A stretch of 64,000 bases of DNA from Crambe crambe. Its lineage: Eukaryota > Porifera > Demospongiae > Poecilosclerida > Crambeidae. A program made the position numbers and the translations under genes. The notes under the pieces were generated by a model, which saw only the letters and a list, made by a program, of their open reading frames with translations, did not search any database and was not told where the DNA came from. Numbering within the stretch: the first letter of the stretch is position 1; each line of letters begins with the position of its first letter. Of this stretch, positions 52,944-64,000 are shown in pieces. Location: the NCBI GenBank assembly GCA_963924555.1, contig OZ004597.1:1178001-1242000 (forward strand), read 5' to 3'.

Positions 52944-53665
52944 TTATTGATTAAGGAAGTCATACTCTCTGTCTAGCAGCAGTGTGACATGCAGCTCCTC
53001 CTTATCACTGATCCATTTTGCCTTGGTCTGTTTGCTATCCACTTTATGAGGCAAATGCAGACCTAGCCGCCTATAGAGCACAATTCAATCGATTGGTTAG
53101 CTTGCTAGCTAGCCACTTCCATATTAATCACCATTGAGGTGTCCGGCAATCAAGGAACACATTAGTGATATCCAATTCTACATCCTTAATATCGGTACCA
53201 GGGAGTTTGATCCTCACCTGTGTGGGGTTTAATCATGCTCATCATTTCTCAATAAACCAAATCCTTACCACCAAGTTTTCACAAGATGATGTGGTTGGAT
53301 TCTTGAGGCCCATGCCCAAATATACGTCTTCTGTACCCACTGATTGCTTAAATATGGTATCATACTCTGGTTGAGGGCGCTGGTCTTCATACTCGTATTG
53401 TTGTGTCTCAGAAACTTGATCAGGATCCCAAATATCTTTTCCTGTGGCTGCACGAGATTTCGAGTCCGAATCTTTTGAAGTCGTACAACCTATAGATCCT
53501 GGAGTAGCATAAGGACTTGGAGTAACATCCAGATCCTGGATTTTAAGGATTAAACTTGACTCTTAAGTATTATATTATGCAAAGCAGCTTTACATCATCA
53601 TTGGTTGTTTCCTCTTCAGGAGGTTTGAGTAATGTTGCTAACGCCTGCAATGAACTTGCATCCAT
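52944..53665 (-). CDS. DNAAF6: Dynein axonemal assembly factor 6 (PIH1D3)
   Basis: DNAAF6 is a cytoplasmic HSP90/R2TP-linked factor that preassembles outer and inner dynein arms of motile cilia. The start ATG at 53665 gives MDASSLQALATLLKPPEEE, close to the SSVTALEALSKLL start of the human protein. It continues through DIWDPDQVSE, YDTIFKQSVGTEDVYLGMGLKNPTTSSCENLVVRIKLPGT, DVELDITNVFLDCRTPQWRLGLHLPH, and ends LLLDREYDFLNQ, stop 52944-52946. The C-terminal part is the PIH1D3-type CS/alpha-crystallin fold. Three or more short introns. Divergent from ABCE1 (206 bases). Confidence 0.9.
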
Positions 53666-53871
53666 AATACATTCTTTTCGACATAAAACATGACTTTTCC
53701 AACACCCTATTTTCGATTCAATCTTGCCGCCAAATTAACTCTGTCACGTGACATGAAATCTAGTCATGTGACTTATCATGGTGCAACCACATGGCCAGCC
53801 AGGCCGCAATCAAATGAATGAATGTAGAAGCAGTTTGATCAGAGTTTGATGACAACCAGCACTACCAGGCA

Positions 53872-55655
53872 ATGGCTGAGCAGGAAAAATTGACTAGAAT
53901 AGCCATCGTGACCGCCGATCGCTGCAAACCCAAAAAATGTAGGCAAGAATGCAAGAAATCCTGTCCTGTGGTGAGAATGGGTAGGTTATTAATAGCTGTG
54001 ATCACAGATCACATGATGAGTGCATAAAAATACTGTAGGAAAGTTGTGTATAGAAGTGACTCCTACAGACAAGATAGCAACCATTTCTGAGACCCTCTGT
54101 ATTGGTTGCGGCATATGCACAAAGGTTCGTCCTGCCACTCAAATGTCCACACATTGCACTCTCTTCCTGCCCAACATTAGAAATGCCCCTTTGATGCCAT
54201 CAATATTATCAACCTACCCAGCAACCTAGAGAAGGACACCACCCACCGTTATAGTGCCAACTCCTTCAAACTTCACCGGTTGCCAATGCCCCGCCCAGGG
54301 GTCGTTCTAGGTCTTGTTGGTACTAATGGGATAGGTAAATCAACAGCATTGAAGATTTTAGCTGGAAAGCAAAAACCGAATCTAGGGAAATACACTGTGA
54401 GTGTTGGTTATGAATCTCTATACATCACTAATGGTGAAGCTGCTTTTTGAAGAGTCCTCCAGATTGGCAGGAGATCTTGACTTACTTCAGAGGCTCTGAG
54501 TTGCAAAATTACTTCACCAAAATCTTGGAAGATGACCTGAAGGTGAGAGCACTACCCAAACTATAAATCTCCTGATTACTGACTGTAAGCATTATGGTAA
54601 TAAACCTTTGATTTAGTGATTCCCCCCCCCCCCCCCCCCCCCCCCCTATATAAGGCATGTATCAAGCCCCAATATGTGGACCAGATCCCAAAGGCTGTGA
54701 AAGGAACAGTGCAAGCCATGCTGGATAAAAAAGATGAACTTCATGTCCAGGAGACAATTTGCAAACAATTTGGTAAGGATGGCATACTTCCATGCATAGT
54801 AACTTGAAACACTTCAAATTGTCCTTTAGACCTCAATACAGTGAGAGACCGTAATATCGAAGATTTAAGTGGAGGAGAGTTGCAGAGATTCGCATGTGCT
54901 GTGGTGTGCATACAGAGAGCAGATGTGTAAGGCAAGCATCCCTCCATGCTTCTCTATTGTTCTAAGGCTGTGACATATCTGTCAACAGGTACATGTTTGA
55001 CGAGCCGTCAAGTTATCTCGATGTCAAGCAGAGACTGAAAGCTGCTATTGCCGTTAGAAGTCTGATATCATCCAATAAGTAAGTATAGATAAGATTTCGT
55101 TGCTTTTACTATAAGATTTGTATGTGTGAAGGTATGTGATTGTTGTCGAACACGATTTGAGTGTCCTGGATTATCTCTCTGACTTTATTTGCTGTCTCTA
55201 TGGGGTCCCAGGAGCGTATGGAGTGGTCACACTGCCCATTGGTGTGCGTGAAGGCATCAACATTTTCCTGGATGGTTACATACCTGCTGAGAACCTCCGG
55301 TTCAGAGAAACTAGTTTGATCTTCAAAATCTCAGAACAGGCTGATAAGGTAGCTGTTTGGGAGTATTGAATTGTAAGGTAGAACATAAGGCTCTGCCGTC
55401 TGGTTTCTTAGGAGGAAATCAAGAGAATGCGTCGCTACAGTTACCCTGCAATGGTCAAGCGGTTGGGAGAATTTGAGTTAACAGTAGAGCCTGGCGAGTT
55501 TACAGACTCTGAGATCATTGTGATGTTGGGAGAGAATGGAACTGGGAAAACGACCTTCATACGGATGATGGCAGGAATGCTCAAGCCAGATGAGGGAGGT
55601 GAGTTGATTTATTGGTTCCAATCCTTTCCATCTTCATTTCCCCCCTCCCCCCCCC

Positions 55656-55690
<35 letters not shown>

Positions 55691-56528
55691 AGGTGAAGTA
55701 CCACGCATGAATGTGAGCTACAAACCCCAGAAAATCAGCCCCAAATTCACAGGAACTGTCCGACAATTGCTCCACAATAAAATTCGGGACTCTTATATCC
55801 ATCCGCAGTTCATCACTGATGTGATCAAGCCTCTGCAAGTGGACAGCATCATGGACCAGGAGGTTCTGAATCTCTCCGGAGGGGAGCTGCAAAGAGTGGC
55901 TCTAACCATGGCTTTGGGACAGGTTTGCTAAGCATCTCTTTAGTTGTTTATTACTCTTATAATTATAATAGCCTGCAGACATATATCTGATTGATGAGCC
56001 GTCTGCCTATTTGGACTCTGAGCAACGTTTGATAGCAGCAAAGGTCATCAAGAGGTTATGAAAATTAATATTTTTAAGTAATAATTCATATTCTCTCCTT
56101 TCCTTTCTTAGGTTCATTTTACATGCCAAGAAGACAGCATTCGTAGTGGAACATGACTTTATCATGGCCACTTACTTAGCTGACCGTGTGATCGTTTTTG
56201 AAGGCCTCCCTTCCATCAAGTCCACTGCCACAATGTAAGTAGGTGGGGGATTATGTCTCCTGTCTGGATCAAGTGCAGAAGGTTTAATCTCTCATTACTA
56301 TAATACTTCAAACAGGCCAACTTCACTACTCATGGGAATGAACAGGTTTTTGCAGTCATTAGAAATCACTTTCCGCAGAGATAGTCAGAATTACAGACCT
56401 AGAATTAACAAGATGCACTCTGTCAAGGTATAAGGCCTATTGTTTCAAGGCGTCCCTTAATCTCATTGTATTTTACATAGGACGTGGAGCAGAAGAAATC
56501 AGGAAACTACTTCTTTCTAGAAACTTGA
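53872..56528 (+). CDS. ABCE1: ABCE1/RLI1 ribosome-recycling ATPase
   Basis: ABCE1 splits post-termination ribosomes and needs two [4Fe-4S] clusters. The start ATG at 53872 gives [20 protein letters not shown]. Cluster cysteines appear as [17 protein letters not shown] and [19 protein letters not shown]1: [17 protein letters not shown] (Walker A), [41 protein letters not shown]2: [64 protein letters not shown]. The end is [26 protein letters not shown], stop 56526-56528. The donor after GGCATATGCACAAAG is a weak gttcgt. Two introns have poly-C tracts at their acceptors (54622-54646 and 55647-55666). Complete and strongly conserved. Confidence 0.97.
54622..54646 (+). repeat. Poly-C tract at an ABCE1 3' splice site
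   Basis: Twenty-five C bases, then tatataag and the exon GCATGTATCAAGCCC (ACIKP). It is the pyrimidine tract of the intron. Confidence 0.9.
55647..55690 (+). repeat. Poly-C plus (TC)12 tract at an ABCE1 3' splice site
   Basis: Twenty C bases followed by 24 bases of TC and then AG, joined to exon GTGAAGTACCACGC (GEVPR). No other sequence separates the repeat from the acceptor. Confidence 0.9.
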
Positions 56529-56966
56529 TATTATTGTAAGGATAATTATTATTGGAAGATTATGATTATTTATTGTTGTAAATAGTATTACTTTTTAAAT
56601 TTTATTGTAGCTACTGGAATTTTAGAGCGCAGTTAAAAGTGACAACAACAACAATAATTATAAACAAAAACTTCTTTTTTTTTTGAGATTTTAGTGATTT
56701 TTTAAATTTTTTTGGGGCACTATCACTACTGACTATCTAAAACAGGTAAAGTAGCAAAAGGGGTATGGGGCACTATCTAATACAGCAAAGGTAGGGGCAC
56801 TTATCACTAACTACTGGGACACTAGCCACTATTACTACTAAGCAGCAAAGGAGCTAGCTATCACTACATACAGACAATCTAAAACTAGCATGAACATGTG
56901 TGTGACTGTACTATCAAGTTTCTACTATTCTAGCTCCTGTAAAGTTTGTTCGTTTGGTTAGACTTT
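56529..56966. repeat. Gene-free spacer with degenerate tandem repeats
   Basis: Between the convergent ABCE1 and CNG genes. From about 56713 to 56890 GGGGCACTATC, CTATCTAAAACAG, AGCAAAGG and ACTATCACTA motifs recur at roughly 50-60 base spacing with variation. The first part is AT-rich 3' flank. No gene seen. Confidence 0.5.
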
Positions 56967-59456
56967 TCACTGATGCTCAAGTACATAGATCCTCTGCTTC
57001 AACTTCATCTGTCCCAAATTGTACTCCTTCAATAGTCGGTTGAAGCGATTGTGCAAATGGACCAGCTTCACCTCCAGCACGTCAATCTTCTTTTGGGCCC
57101 TTCTGTCGATTTGCGGCAACTCTTCTCTTTTCTTGGTAGCTTTTTTGGCAGGAGCAAAATCTTCTGGTTCCCAGGTTCCATCCCTCATGAGTGTCTTCCT
57201 TCCTCTCTCCTCCAGCATGGCTTTGGCTTCCGGATACTCCTGCAGAGCTTCAAGCAAGTCGGACTTGGATAGGCAAAACAATTCAGAGTAACCCACTGAG
57301 CGGACGTTGGCGGTTCTTCGGTTTCCACTGCCCCCAAGGTTCAGGATGCTGATTTCACCGAAATAGTCACCATCAGTGAGTGTGGCCAGCACATTAGAGC
57401 CGTCGTCTCCAACCACCTCGAGGCAGCCATGCTTAATGATAAACATTTCCTTTCCAATGTCCCCTTTGCGGCAGATGTAGTCACCTGGAGAATACACTTG
57501 AGGCTTCAACTTCAGCACCAGTTCTTCCAGCAACCCAGCCTCGCATTCTTCAAAGATCTCCACTTGCCGCAGAGTTTCAAAGTGGACATGAATAGCAATT
57601 TCCGCCTTGAGCTTGTCTGGGAGAGTTTCCAAGACATGTTCTTCCTCAAGAGAGTGTTTATTCACCCAAAGATAGTCAAACCATTTGATAACCCTTACTT
57701 GCAATTCCTTCCCGACATCCCTGTACCGCATGTACTGCTTGATGTTGTCCAACCGCCTCTGAAAATCCATTCGTCTGATGTTCGTGTTTGTGATGATCCC
57801 TCCTACCATTCCGACAATTGTTGCAAAGATTAGTACGCCAATGAGAAAATCCACAATGACGAACAAGTATTCAGGGTCAGTTGTCGGACCCGGAAGTTCG
57901 CCAATGGTTGTAAGAGTGAGAGTAGACCAGTAGAAAGTAAAGAGATATTGTCGGGATAGTGAAGCGTATTCAGTCAGATTGCCGTATTCGTCCATAAGAG
58001 CTGGGTAGACCCATGTGTCACTTCCAAATCCAATGCTCTTCGAAATGAGGAAGTAGATGCAGCCGTTGACATGGATGAGAAGTGTAAGGAAGAGAAGGAG
58101 TGCAAACACGCGGACTAAGTTGGGGAAATTGGTCCTGCTTTCAGTGCGACTGTAGAATTGCATCACCCTGTAGCCTTTGAATAGCCTGTTGATACGGACA
58201 ATGGTCGCTCCAGTGCCTATGCTTGGGATGAGATACAGAAAGTCAAATGGAAGCAGTGAAAGTACATCCAGCTTGAAAGCATGAGACTTCATGTAGCGAA
58301 AGGCTAGTTTCTTCATGCTGATCACAGGAAGTCCCTGCTCCAGGTAACCTAGGAGATATTTTAGAGAAGGTGTAAAAAGTGAGGTGATAAGAATGTTCAT
58401 CGCCTCCTTTTCTCCAGACGTTCTAAATATGTTCTAAATAATGTTCTAAAGACATGCAAATTGGTTGATTAGTCACCTAACTGTACTTTGACACTTAATT
58501 ATGAAAATTTCACACTTACTTGTCAAAAAATGAACTCCAATGTCTATAGCATAGATGGCATCGGCAGTGTAGTCGAGAAGAAACCAAAGTGGCAGGATAG
58601 TAGCCGGGCCATGGAGTCCAATATAAGCATATCTTGCACTCATCATGAAGGCATTGTAGAGAAATGCCACTGTCACAACAGCCAGCCACCTGTATGGAGT
58701 AGTATTATCCATAACAATAAACTATCAGACCACTTCTAAAGCAAAAGTTCTTGATGTTTAAAGCTCAAATGTCAGCCAAAATGCTATACAGCTTGCAAGA
58801 GTTTGAAGACCAGCCACTTAAAGAAGCTATTGAAAAAAAATTTTCCAGCAGTTTTAGTAATGCTGCAAAACAAGAAAGTTAGCAACTGCACGATTCTGAG
58901 CTATTCCGTAAATTGATATAGACAAGGATTTCCGTAAATTGGTATAGACAGGGATTTCCGGTATAGGAACGGGTTGTCGGTGACCTTGTTAGAAACAATT
59001 AATAGGTAATTAGGTTACTAATATGACTTACCCATAAAGTACAGTCCCCATGGGGTTCAATTGGAAAAATTTCTTGCTACATTTGACATTATTCGTTGCA
59101 GATTTTTCCTCTTCCTCTTCTTCTGATGACTCTGTGTTGTTCTCCTCAATAATGGGACCAGACATCTTAAATCTCTCCAGGAATTCTTCTCTTCCATGAA
59201 TAGGTTCCTCGGCTTTCCCTGCCCACTTTTTGATGAATTGGACAGTCTTCACAAGCTTAGCAAAAGCAGTCCCAGATTCGTCTAGCTCTTCGATTTCTTC
59301 CAAGGGGGTTCGCACTAAAGTCTTGCCTGCAATGACCCGATTCTTTTGGTAGTGTGGGTAGAAGATTTTTGATCTCCCTGCACTGTATCTCCGAATATTT
59401 GCAGTTGCATCTTGTGGAGGGGGCTCTATAACAATCTTTGGAGGCACTGGATCCAT
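56967..59456 (-). CDS. Cyclic nucleotide-gated cation channel (CNGA-like)
   Basis: Three coding exons: 59456 to about 59036 (N-terminal cytoplasmic region with a Glu-rich run, ending [11 protein letters not shown]), about 58690-58520 (S1-S2: [34 protein letters not shown]), and about 58350-56967. The last holds [16 protein letters not shown] (S3), [17 protein letters not shown] (S4), [17 protein letters not shown] (S5), a pore with [14 protein letters not shown]6 [20 protein letters not shown], a C-linker, and a cyclic-nucleotide domain ([22 protein letters not shown]). RRTANV has the Thr typical of cGMP-preferring channels. An Asn/Leu-rich coiled coil follows [20 protein letters not shown]-like filters (GYG) are excluded by TIGE. 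Divergent from SPCS3. Confidence 0.92.
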
Positions 59457-59616
59457 ATCCTTAAAAAATATATAATTATTAGTGAAAAAATGTTGAAATC
59501 TTACTAAGTGACTTCTTTTTCCCTCACCTGTACTGCTACTGCAACTGAAGCCTCTTATCGTCCACGAGTTAATTAAAACTTCCTTCCAGGTGGCAAAATG
59601 GGTGGTCACTGTCGCG

Positions 59617-59647
59617 TGCGCATGCGCATAGATTAACTGCGCATGCG
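59617..59647. promoter_or_regulatory. Pair of NRF1-type palindromes between CNG channel and SPCS3
   Basis: TGCGCATGCGCA at 59617-59628 and TGCGCATGCG at 59638-59647 match the NRF1 consensus YGCGCAYGCGCR. They are 53 and more bases before the SPCS3 ATG at 59700 and 161 and more before the CNG ATG at 59456. Confidence 0.6.
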
Positions 59648-59699
59648 TAACCGTAAATTCTAAATGGTGCCCACTCACCGAGAGCGAGAGGGTTGAAGA

Positions 59700-60584
59700 A
59701 TGAATACAATACTCTCTCGCTTGAACGCAGTTTTTGCGTTTAGCCTGACTGTTCTGGCCGTATTAACTCTTCTTTGTTTCCTCAGTACATTTTATAAGGA
59801 TAAAGGGAACGATTCTCAAGTAACTACCATCGATCCAGTTTCTGTGTAAGCACGACTACTGTTTTAAAGATAGCACAGGGGGTATGGTTTATAAGATTGG
59901 CATAAATTATGGTGTATGATAATACTGACATATTATTCCCTTGTGCTATACTATTCAGTGATCTAGCAATTGAAGCCATGGCAACTGGGCCTGAACAAAA
60001 GGATCATGCTCAATTCAAATTTAACATTGGAGCTAGTATCCTAACTAACCACAGGAGTTACATTCCATGACTAGATTCCAAAGCTACAATCATGAATGTT
60101 GATTCCTTAATTCATGTGAACGACCTTTCCCGCTTATTTGACTGGAACACCAAGCAGCTGTTCGTCATGCTCATAGCTCAGTACACCACACCCAAAAATG
60201 TGAGTGCAGTCCTTTACAATTATGACTATTGAAACTCATTATGTATCATTATTGGCTAACTGGTGGAGTTAGATCATCAATCAGGTAGTTCTGTGGGACA
60301 AAATTATCTTGCGAGGTGACTCCCCTGTCCTCGACATTAGGAATATCCGGTCCAAGTATGACTTTTTCGATGATGGAAGAGGATTTATGTGAGTTGAACA
60401 AACTGTGAAACCAGTTACATTAATTTTTGTTATTCTCTCTTATTTCAGAGGGAACACAGACATGAGTCTGGATTTGTGCTGGAATGTGGTGCCCCATGCC
60501 GGAACATTGCCTTTAATCAGATCTGGTTCCATTCAAGTTCCCTTCCCTCAAACTTATAGTACTCAAAGGAGCTCAAGGATGTAG
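59700..60584 (+). CDS. SPCS3: Signal peptidase complex subunit 3
   Basis: SPCS3 (SPC22/23) is an ER membrane glycoprotein of the signal peptidase complex. The start ATG at 59700 gives [20 protein letters not shown], near-identical to the human start MNTVLSRANSLFAFSL; the hydrophobic segment is the single membrane span. Further exons encode [90 protein letters not shown], stop 60582-60584. All core blocks are in the usual order and the length is normal (about 180 residues). Five short exons. Converges on USP46/12 (191 bases). Confidence 0.95.
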
Positions 60585-60775
60585 TGGTATTATCATTATA
60601 TACTTCATACTAGTCCCTGGATCATTTCACTTATATTCAATGATGGATACTTTGTGATTTTTAATCGCCAAGTGCGGAGCAGGTTGGTTCACGAAACTAG
60701 GAACTGGATTTAGATTTAACAGTGTGATGAAAGCATTTAAAAAGAATTCAGTTTTGTTTTTGTTTTTCTAGGCTG

Positions 60776-62342
60776 TTACTCTCTAGACTGATAGAATAAA
60801 ATATAGCCAGACTCATTGGGTGCATTTCGCTGAGCATCTGTAAGGCCAAAAAAGTTCTCTATCGTGTGGGGCTCAATTTCCTAAAATGGGAAGGAGGGAC
60901 AGGTTAGAAATGAAAGCATGTTATGCACAGAGTAAGTTACCTCCATAATGTCGTCATCAAATAGCAACCAATAGCCATGACTTTTGACAATGGTGATGTA
61001 ATGTCCACGGTTGGGACCACTGTATACAAACAATTAGCCATCATCAAACAGAGAGATTGTCATTGAGAGGTCATATTTTTAGCATTTCACTGGTACTCAA
61101 CATACCTCCCACAATGGACCACTACAGCAATAAGGTCATACATCCTGTCAGGATTCTCAGCATCATCAGACTAAATTGGGGGAATGAATCAATCATAAAA
61201 AGACTGCCATTTTAAGTTGTGAACTCACTGTGTTGAATAGCTTCAGTTCCCAGGGAAAAACAACTCTAAACGACAGCTTAGTATAGCGCTGGCTGTGCTC
61301 CATGTACTTGAACCTCTTCAGATGAAAAGCCAGAATCTGGGGCAACTTTTTAATCCTCAGACGCTTGGTTGCTTCCTGCTTACTGCAGCACTCCTCGCAA
61401 TAGTATTTGTACTCGGTGGAGAGTGTTTCAGAAGACGAGAAATCTCTGTTCATAGAAGAGCAATAAGGTATCAGTATCATATATATATATATATATATAT
61501 ACATCAACTAACTCACTTCAGACAGTGTGTCAAGGAAGTATTTTGCTCTACGTCTACTGAGAGATCCAAGAAATCTTCATCCTTGCTCCGAACCGTCTCA
61601 CAACACAGACACTTTGTTTCATTGACTAAAGTCCCCTGGAATATCTCACGAATCCATGTGGGCCCAGGAGGAAGCCCCTCTGCTTTTTGCTCCGCTGTGA
61701 GTATCAAAAGTAGAGATGATTGTGCACATTACCTTGCCACAGTACTCACCAGCCAGTAGATCAGCTATTGTATTGAGAAGATAGTTGAGAAACTCATGAG
61801 CGTCTTGCTGTTGCATGTTATTGAAGATAACTACACATTTTTAAGATGAGTATGCATCAATCAATAATGGCATGGAAATTTACTGTTTTCCTTCTTGACT
61901 TTTGTGATGAATTTTTTGGGATGAATCACACCAAATTTTTTCTTGGAAGTGGCAATCTGTGAAAAAAGATCTCCTAGCACAGAGATAAGTGTCTCTGCTT
62001 CATTATTTTTTTCTTTTTCTTTTTCTTTGACTTCCTTAGAGGTCTGCAGTTCTTGGTGGTGAGCTAGGACCTTGTCACGAAAGGGTTTGCAGAAGTAGAG
62101 GGCTTGTAGTACAGAATTAGCATAACAGGTATTACCAAACTGGAGAGAAAGTCGTATAACTATAATGATATAGTTTTAGTCCACTGTAGCTCTATCAGCT
62201 CACGTTTGCCAGTCCAAGATAGTGTTCTCCTACGGGTAGAGGGTCCCCAGTTGCTGTTCCGTCCACGTGCGACTGGTCTTGTCCCTAGAAGTAAACCATT
62301 ATTATACCCCACTTCACCATTAATTCTGTAGCCTTACCATCT
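60776..62342 (-). CDS. USP46: Ubiquitin carboxyl-terminal hydrolase USP46/USP12 type
   Basis: USP46 and USP12 are deubiquitinases activated by WDR48 (UAF1). The ATG at 62342 is the only codon of its exon: ATG|gtaagg splices to GGA CAA GAC ([10 protein letters not shown]). [27 protein letters not shown] carries the catalytic Cys (about 62190). [89 protein letters not shown] (zinc Cys pairs), [49 protein letters not shown] (catalytic His) and ILFYQSRE at the end, stop 60776-60778. Domain order and CXXC pairs are complete. One vertebrate paralogue cannot be preferred. Confidence 0.93.
61472..61502. repeat. (AT)n microsatellite in a USP46/12 intron
   Basis: A run of alternating AT of about 28 bases at 61475-61501, within a short intron, making an apparent IYIYIYI reading frame that is not coding. 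Confidence 0.8.
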
Positions 62343-62547
62343 TTATCCGCTTCGTGTATCTAGGACTAGCTGGATATCGATGTCGTAAGCTTTGGTGCGC
62401 ATTATTTGGAAGCAATAATATTTTTCTAATTGATACACACCTAATTAATTTTGTTTACCTGGTAGCCCCACCTACCTTTTCTGCAGCGCATAGGTGACAA
62501 TTATTATTTCAGCCTTAGCAACTGTGCAAGATAAAAAAAAACCCTGA

Positions 62548-64000
62548 ATGATGTCGGCAGCAGGAGAGGTTGGGCGAGATAACTACCCTAGCCCTGAGGG
62601 AAATTCTGCAATAGTTGAAGCCCAGCTTCAAGTCCCTTCCAAGGACTGGCTAGAAGTGAGGCCAAAGTTGCATTCTAGCGTTGAAATATTTTTCTGTATA
62701 TACACAGGTGTACGGATTAGCAGCCAAAAATCTAACTTTAGATCAGATCCTCCCAACTATTGGTTTTCAACAGAGCACAGGTGTGTATACGAAAAAAAAC
62801 TCGAACCATCACTAACTAAATATATTTTTGCTGCAGGACATGTTCCTGCTCTCCAGCATAGTGTGCCTTCACAGTATGCAGATGGTCTCTTTATTCAGCA
62901 TCCAGATTCTACAGGCAAAATCTATAATGTACATTGTTTTATGACAATAGTTATTTTGCTACCAGTAGTGATTTAATGCTCTCTTCTCTAGTTGTGTGGT
63001 GCCAACTTAAGTAGCCTCAGAGCAATAGAGAAGGACTTGCAGGAAATGTTAGCCAGACTAAAAGCAAGATGTGAATGGTTGAATACTGGAAGGTGCATAA
63101 AAACAGTAACTATGGACTGATAATTACTTCCTATGTCACATATTTCAGCCGTTTGAGTTCTGGAGTGATATATGGAAGAAAAATTGTTATCTTGATGGAC
63201 ACATGTGTTTCTGAGCATGTGCAGTTGGAGCCCTTTTTGGATGTGCTCACTTCTACCATTCAAGATCAATTGAGTCACGTAGATGAGTTCAATCTCATCC
63301 GCTGTTCCAACGGGATGGAGGTGTGGCAGGAATACCTCACACAAAACAGTGAAGAAAATATAGCCAGTGCTGTAGAATGGGTCAAACAAACCACACCCCA
63401 GACCACACCCTTCAAAACAAATGTGGTCGAAGGACTAGTGAAAGCACTGGCTCACTCATCAGCTGACCATATATATCTTTTTGCTCATCATGAAGGAACT
63501 TTGAGAGCTTTTGATCTACTTATGGAGAAAGTAAGATGAATGTGTAGTTAACTAATGTTGATGTGACAGTGAATATGTAGGTGACTCCTTCCCTTGTCCC
63601 TGTTCATCTGGTGGTCTATGATTGTAAGTCCCCGCAAGCACTAGAGCAGTACAAACAGTTGGCAACTGGATCTGGAGCAAGGTATATTAGCTATAGCCGG
63701 CATGTTGCAAATGGTGTAGGTTTGAATTTCTTTTTGTCCATGCAATGTAGATGCCATGCATACTGCCCTCCAGCACCTGTTCCCTGCGACTCCAGGAAGA
63801 ACCCTCTGCTCTCCTCTCTATCCAGCCTCTCTTCCATTGGGAGCAGTTCCCCTCCTCAAAGGAGACCAGCAAGTGGGAGGAGCACATCCTCCGTCAATAC
63901 TAACAAGTCACGCCCACAATCAGCTATCGCAAGTATGAAGACTATCCTCCAACTTTATTCACACTCTTCTCCTTCACTCTTCCCCCTTCACTCTATCTCC
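62548..64000 (+). CDS. VWA3A/VWA3B-like von Willebrand A domain protein, 3' part missing
   Basis: The start MMSAAGEVGRDNYPSPEG at 62548 is divergent from USP46/12 (205 bases). Exons follow: KDWLEVYGLAAKNLTLDQILPTIGF, SQYADGLFIQHPDSTGKIYN, LRAIEKDLQEMLARLKARCEWLN, then a VWA-type Rossmann domain: GRKIVILMDTCVSEHVQLEPFL (strand 1 with a degenerate MIDAS: DTCVS instead of DXSXS), TTPFKTNVVEGLVKAL, DHIYLFAHHEGTLRAFD, PVHLVVYDC. WLEVYGLAAKNLTL and the RL-WL lead-in to the VWA domain resemble VWA3A/VWA3B (family often ciliary), but I cannot separate the two. Exons near 63750-63930 are less certain and the frame runs off the right edge. Confidence 0.65.

Overview
The window reads as compact nuclear DNA of an early-branching metazoan, most likely a demosponge. 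Genes are packed head to head and tail to tail, most introns are about 50-150 bases, and nearly every protein is a recognisable animal or eukaryote orthologue. These include NUP98-NUP96, IFT172, INTU, UFSP2, an LMO7-type protein and thymosin beta. The sponge assignment is an inference from compactness, intron style and protein divergence. No rRNA, tRNA, CRISPR array or prokaryote-type operon was seen.

Layout. 1-2001 INTU (-, runs off the left edge); 2224-3747 RBM41 (+); 3851-7897 a cysteine-desulfurase-like/TtcA-like fusion (-); 7935-8172 and 8471-8668 two tandem small membrane proteins, COX14-like (+); 8816-9540 TXNDC9 (-); 9627-12319 UFSP2 (+); 12451-13581 UBE2A/B (RAD6) (-); 14233-14578 DPH3 (-); 14692-22362 NUP98-NUP96 (-); 22654-29934 IFT172 (+). 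Then comes a recent local tandem duplication: NDPK copy 1 with a new N-terminus (30027-30876, -), a broken copy of the IFT172 3' end split by a MITE (30834-32174), and NDPK copy 2 (32269-32895, -). Next are 32992-34029 UNC50 (+); 34183-40089 INPP4-type phosphatase with a PH-like N-terminus (-); 40225-41407 COA5 (+); 41761-42699 an unrecognised single-exon gene (+); 42973-43884 MAT2B (+); 44135-49357 an LMO7/LIMCH1-type CH-PDZ-LIM protein (+); 49576-52168 PRCP (+); 52350-52669 thymosin beta (-); 52944-53665 DNAAF6/PIH1D3 (-); 53872-56528 ABCE1 (+); 56967-59456 a CNG channel (-); 59700-60584 SPCS3 (+); 60776-62342 USP46/USP12 (-); 62548 to the right edge a VWA3-like protein (+).

The genes do not form one pathway. 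Nine neighbouring pairs are divergent with start codons 37-291 bases apart, so shared bidirectional promoters are the main organising principle. Several genes serve cilia (INTU, IFT172, DNAAF6, perhaps VWA3), and a few serve cytochrome oxidase assembly (COA5, the COX14-like pair). The most unusual items are an NDPK copy whose start codon was lost at a duplication junction and replaced by a signal-peptide-like leader, part of which is antisense IFT172 coding sequence; the PLP-enzyme/PP-loop thiolase fusion; and four introns with expanded pyrimidine microsatellites at their 3' splice sites, one of them 354 bases of pure CT.
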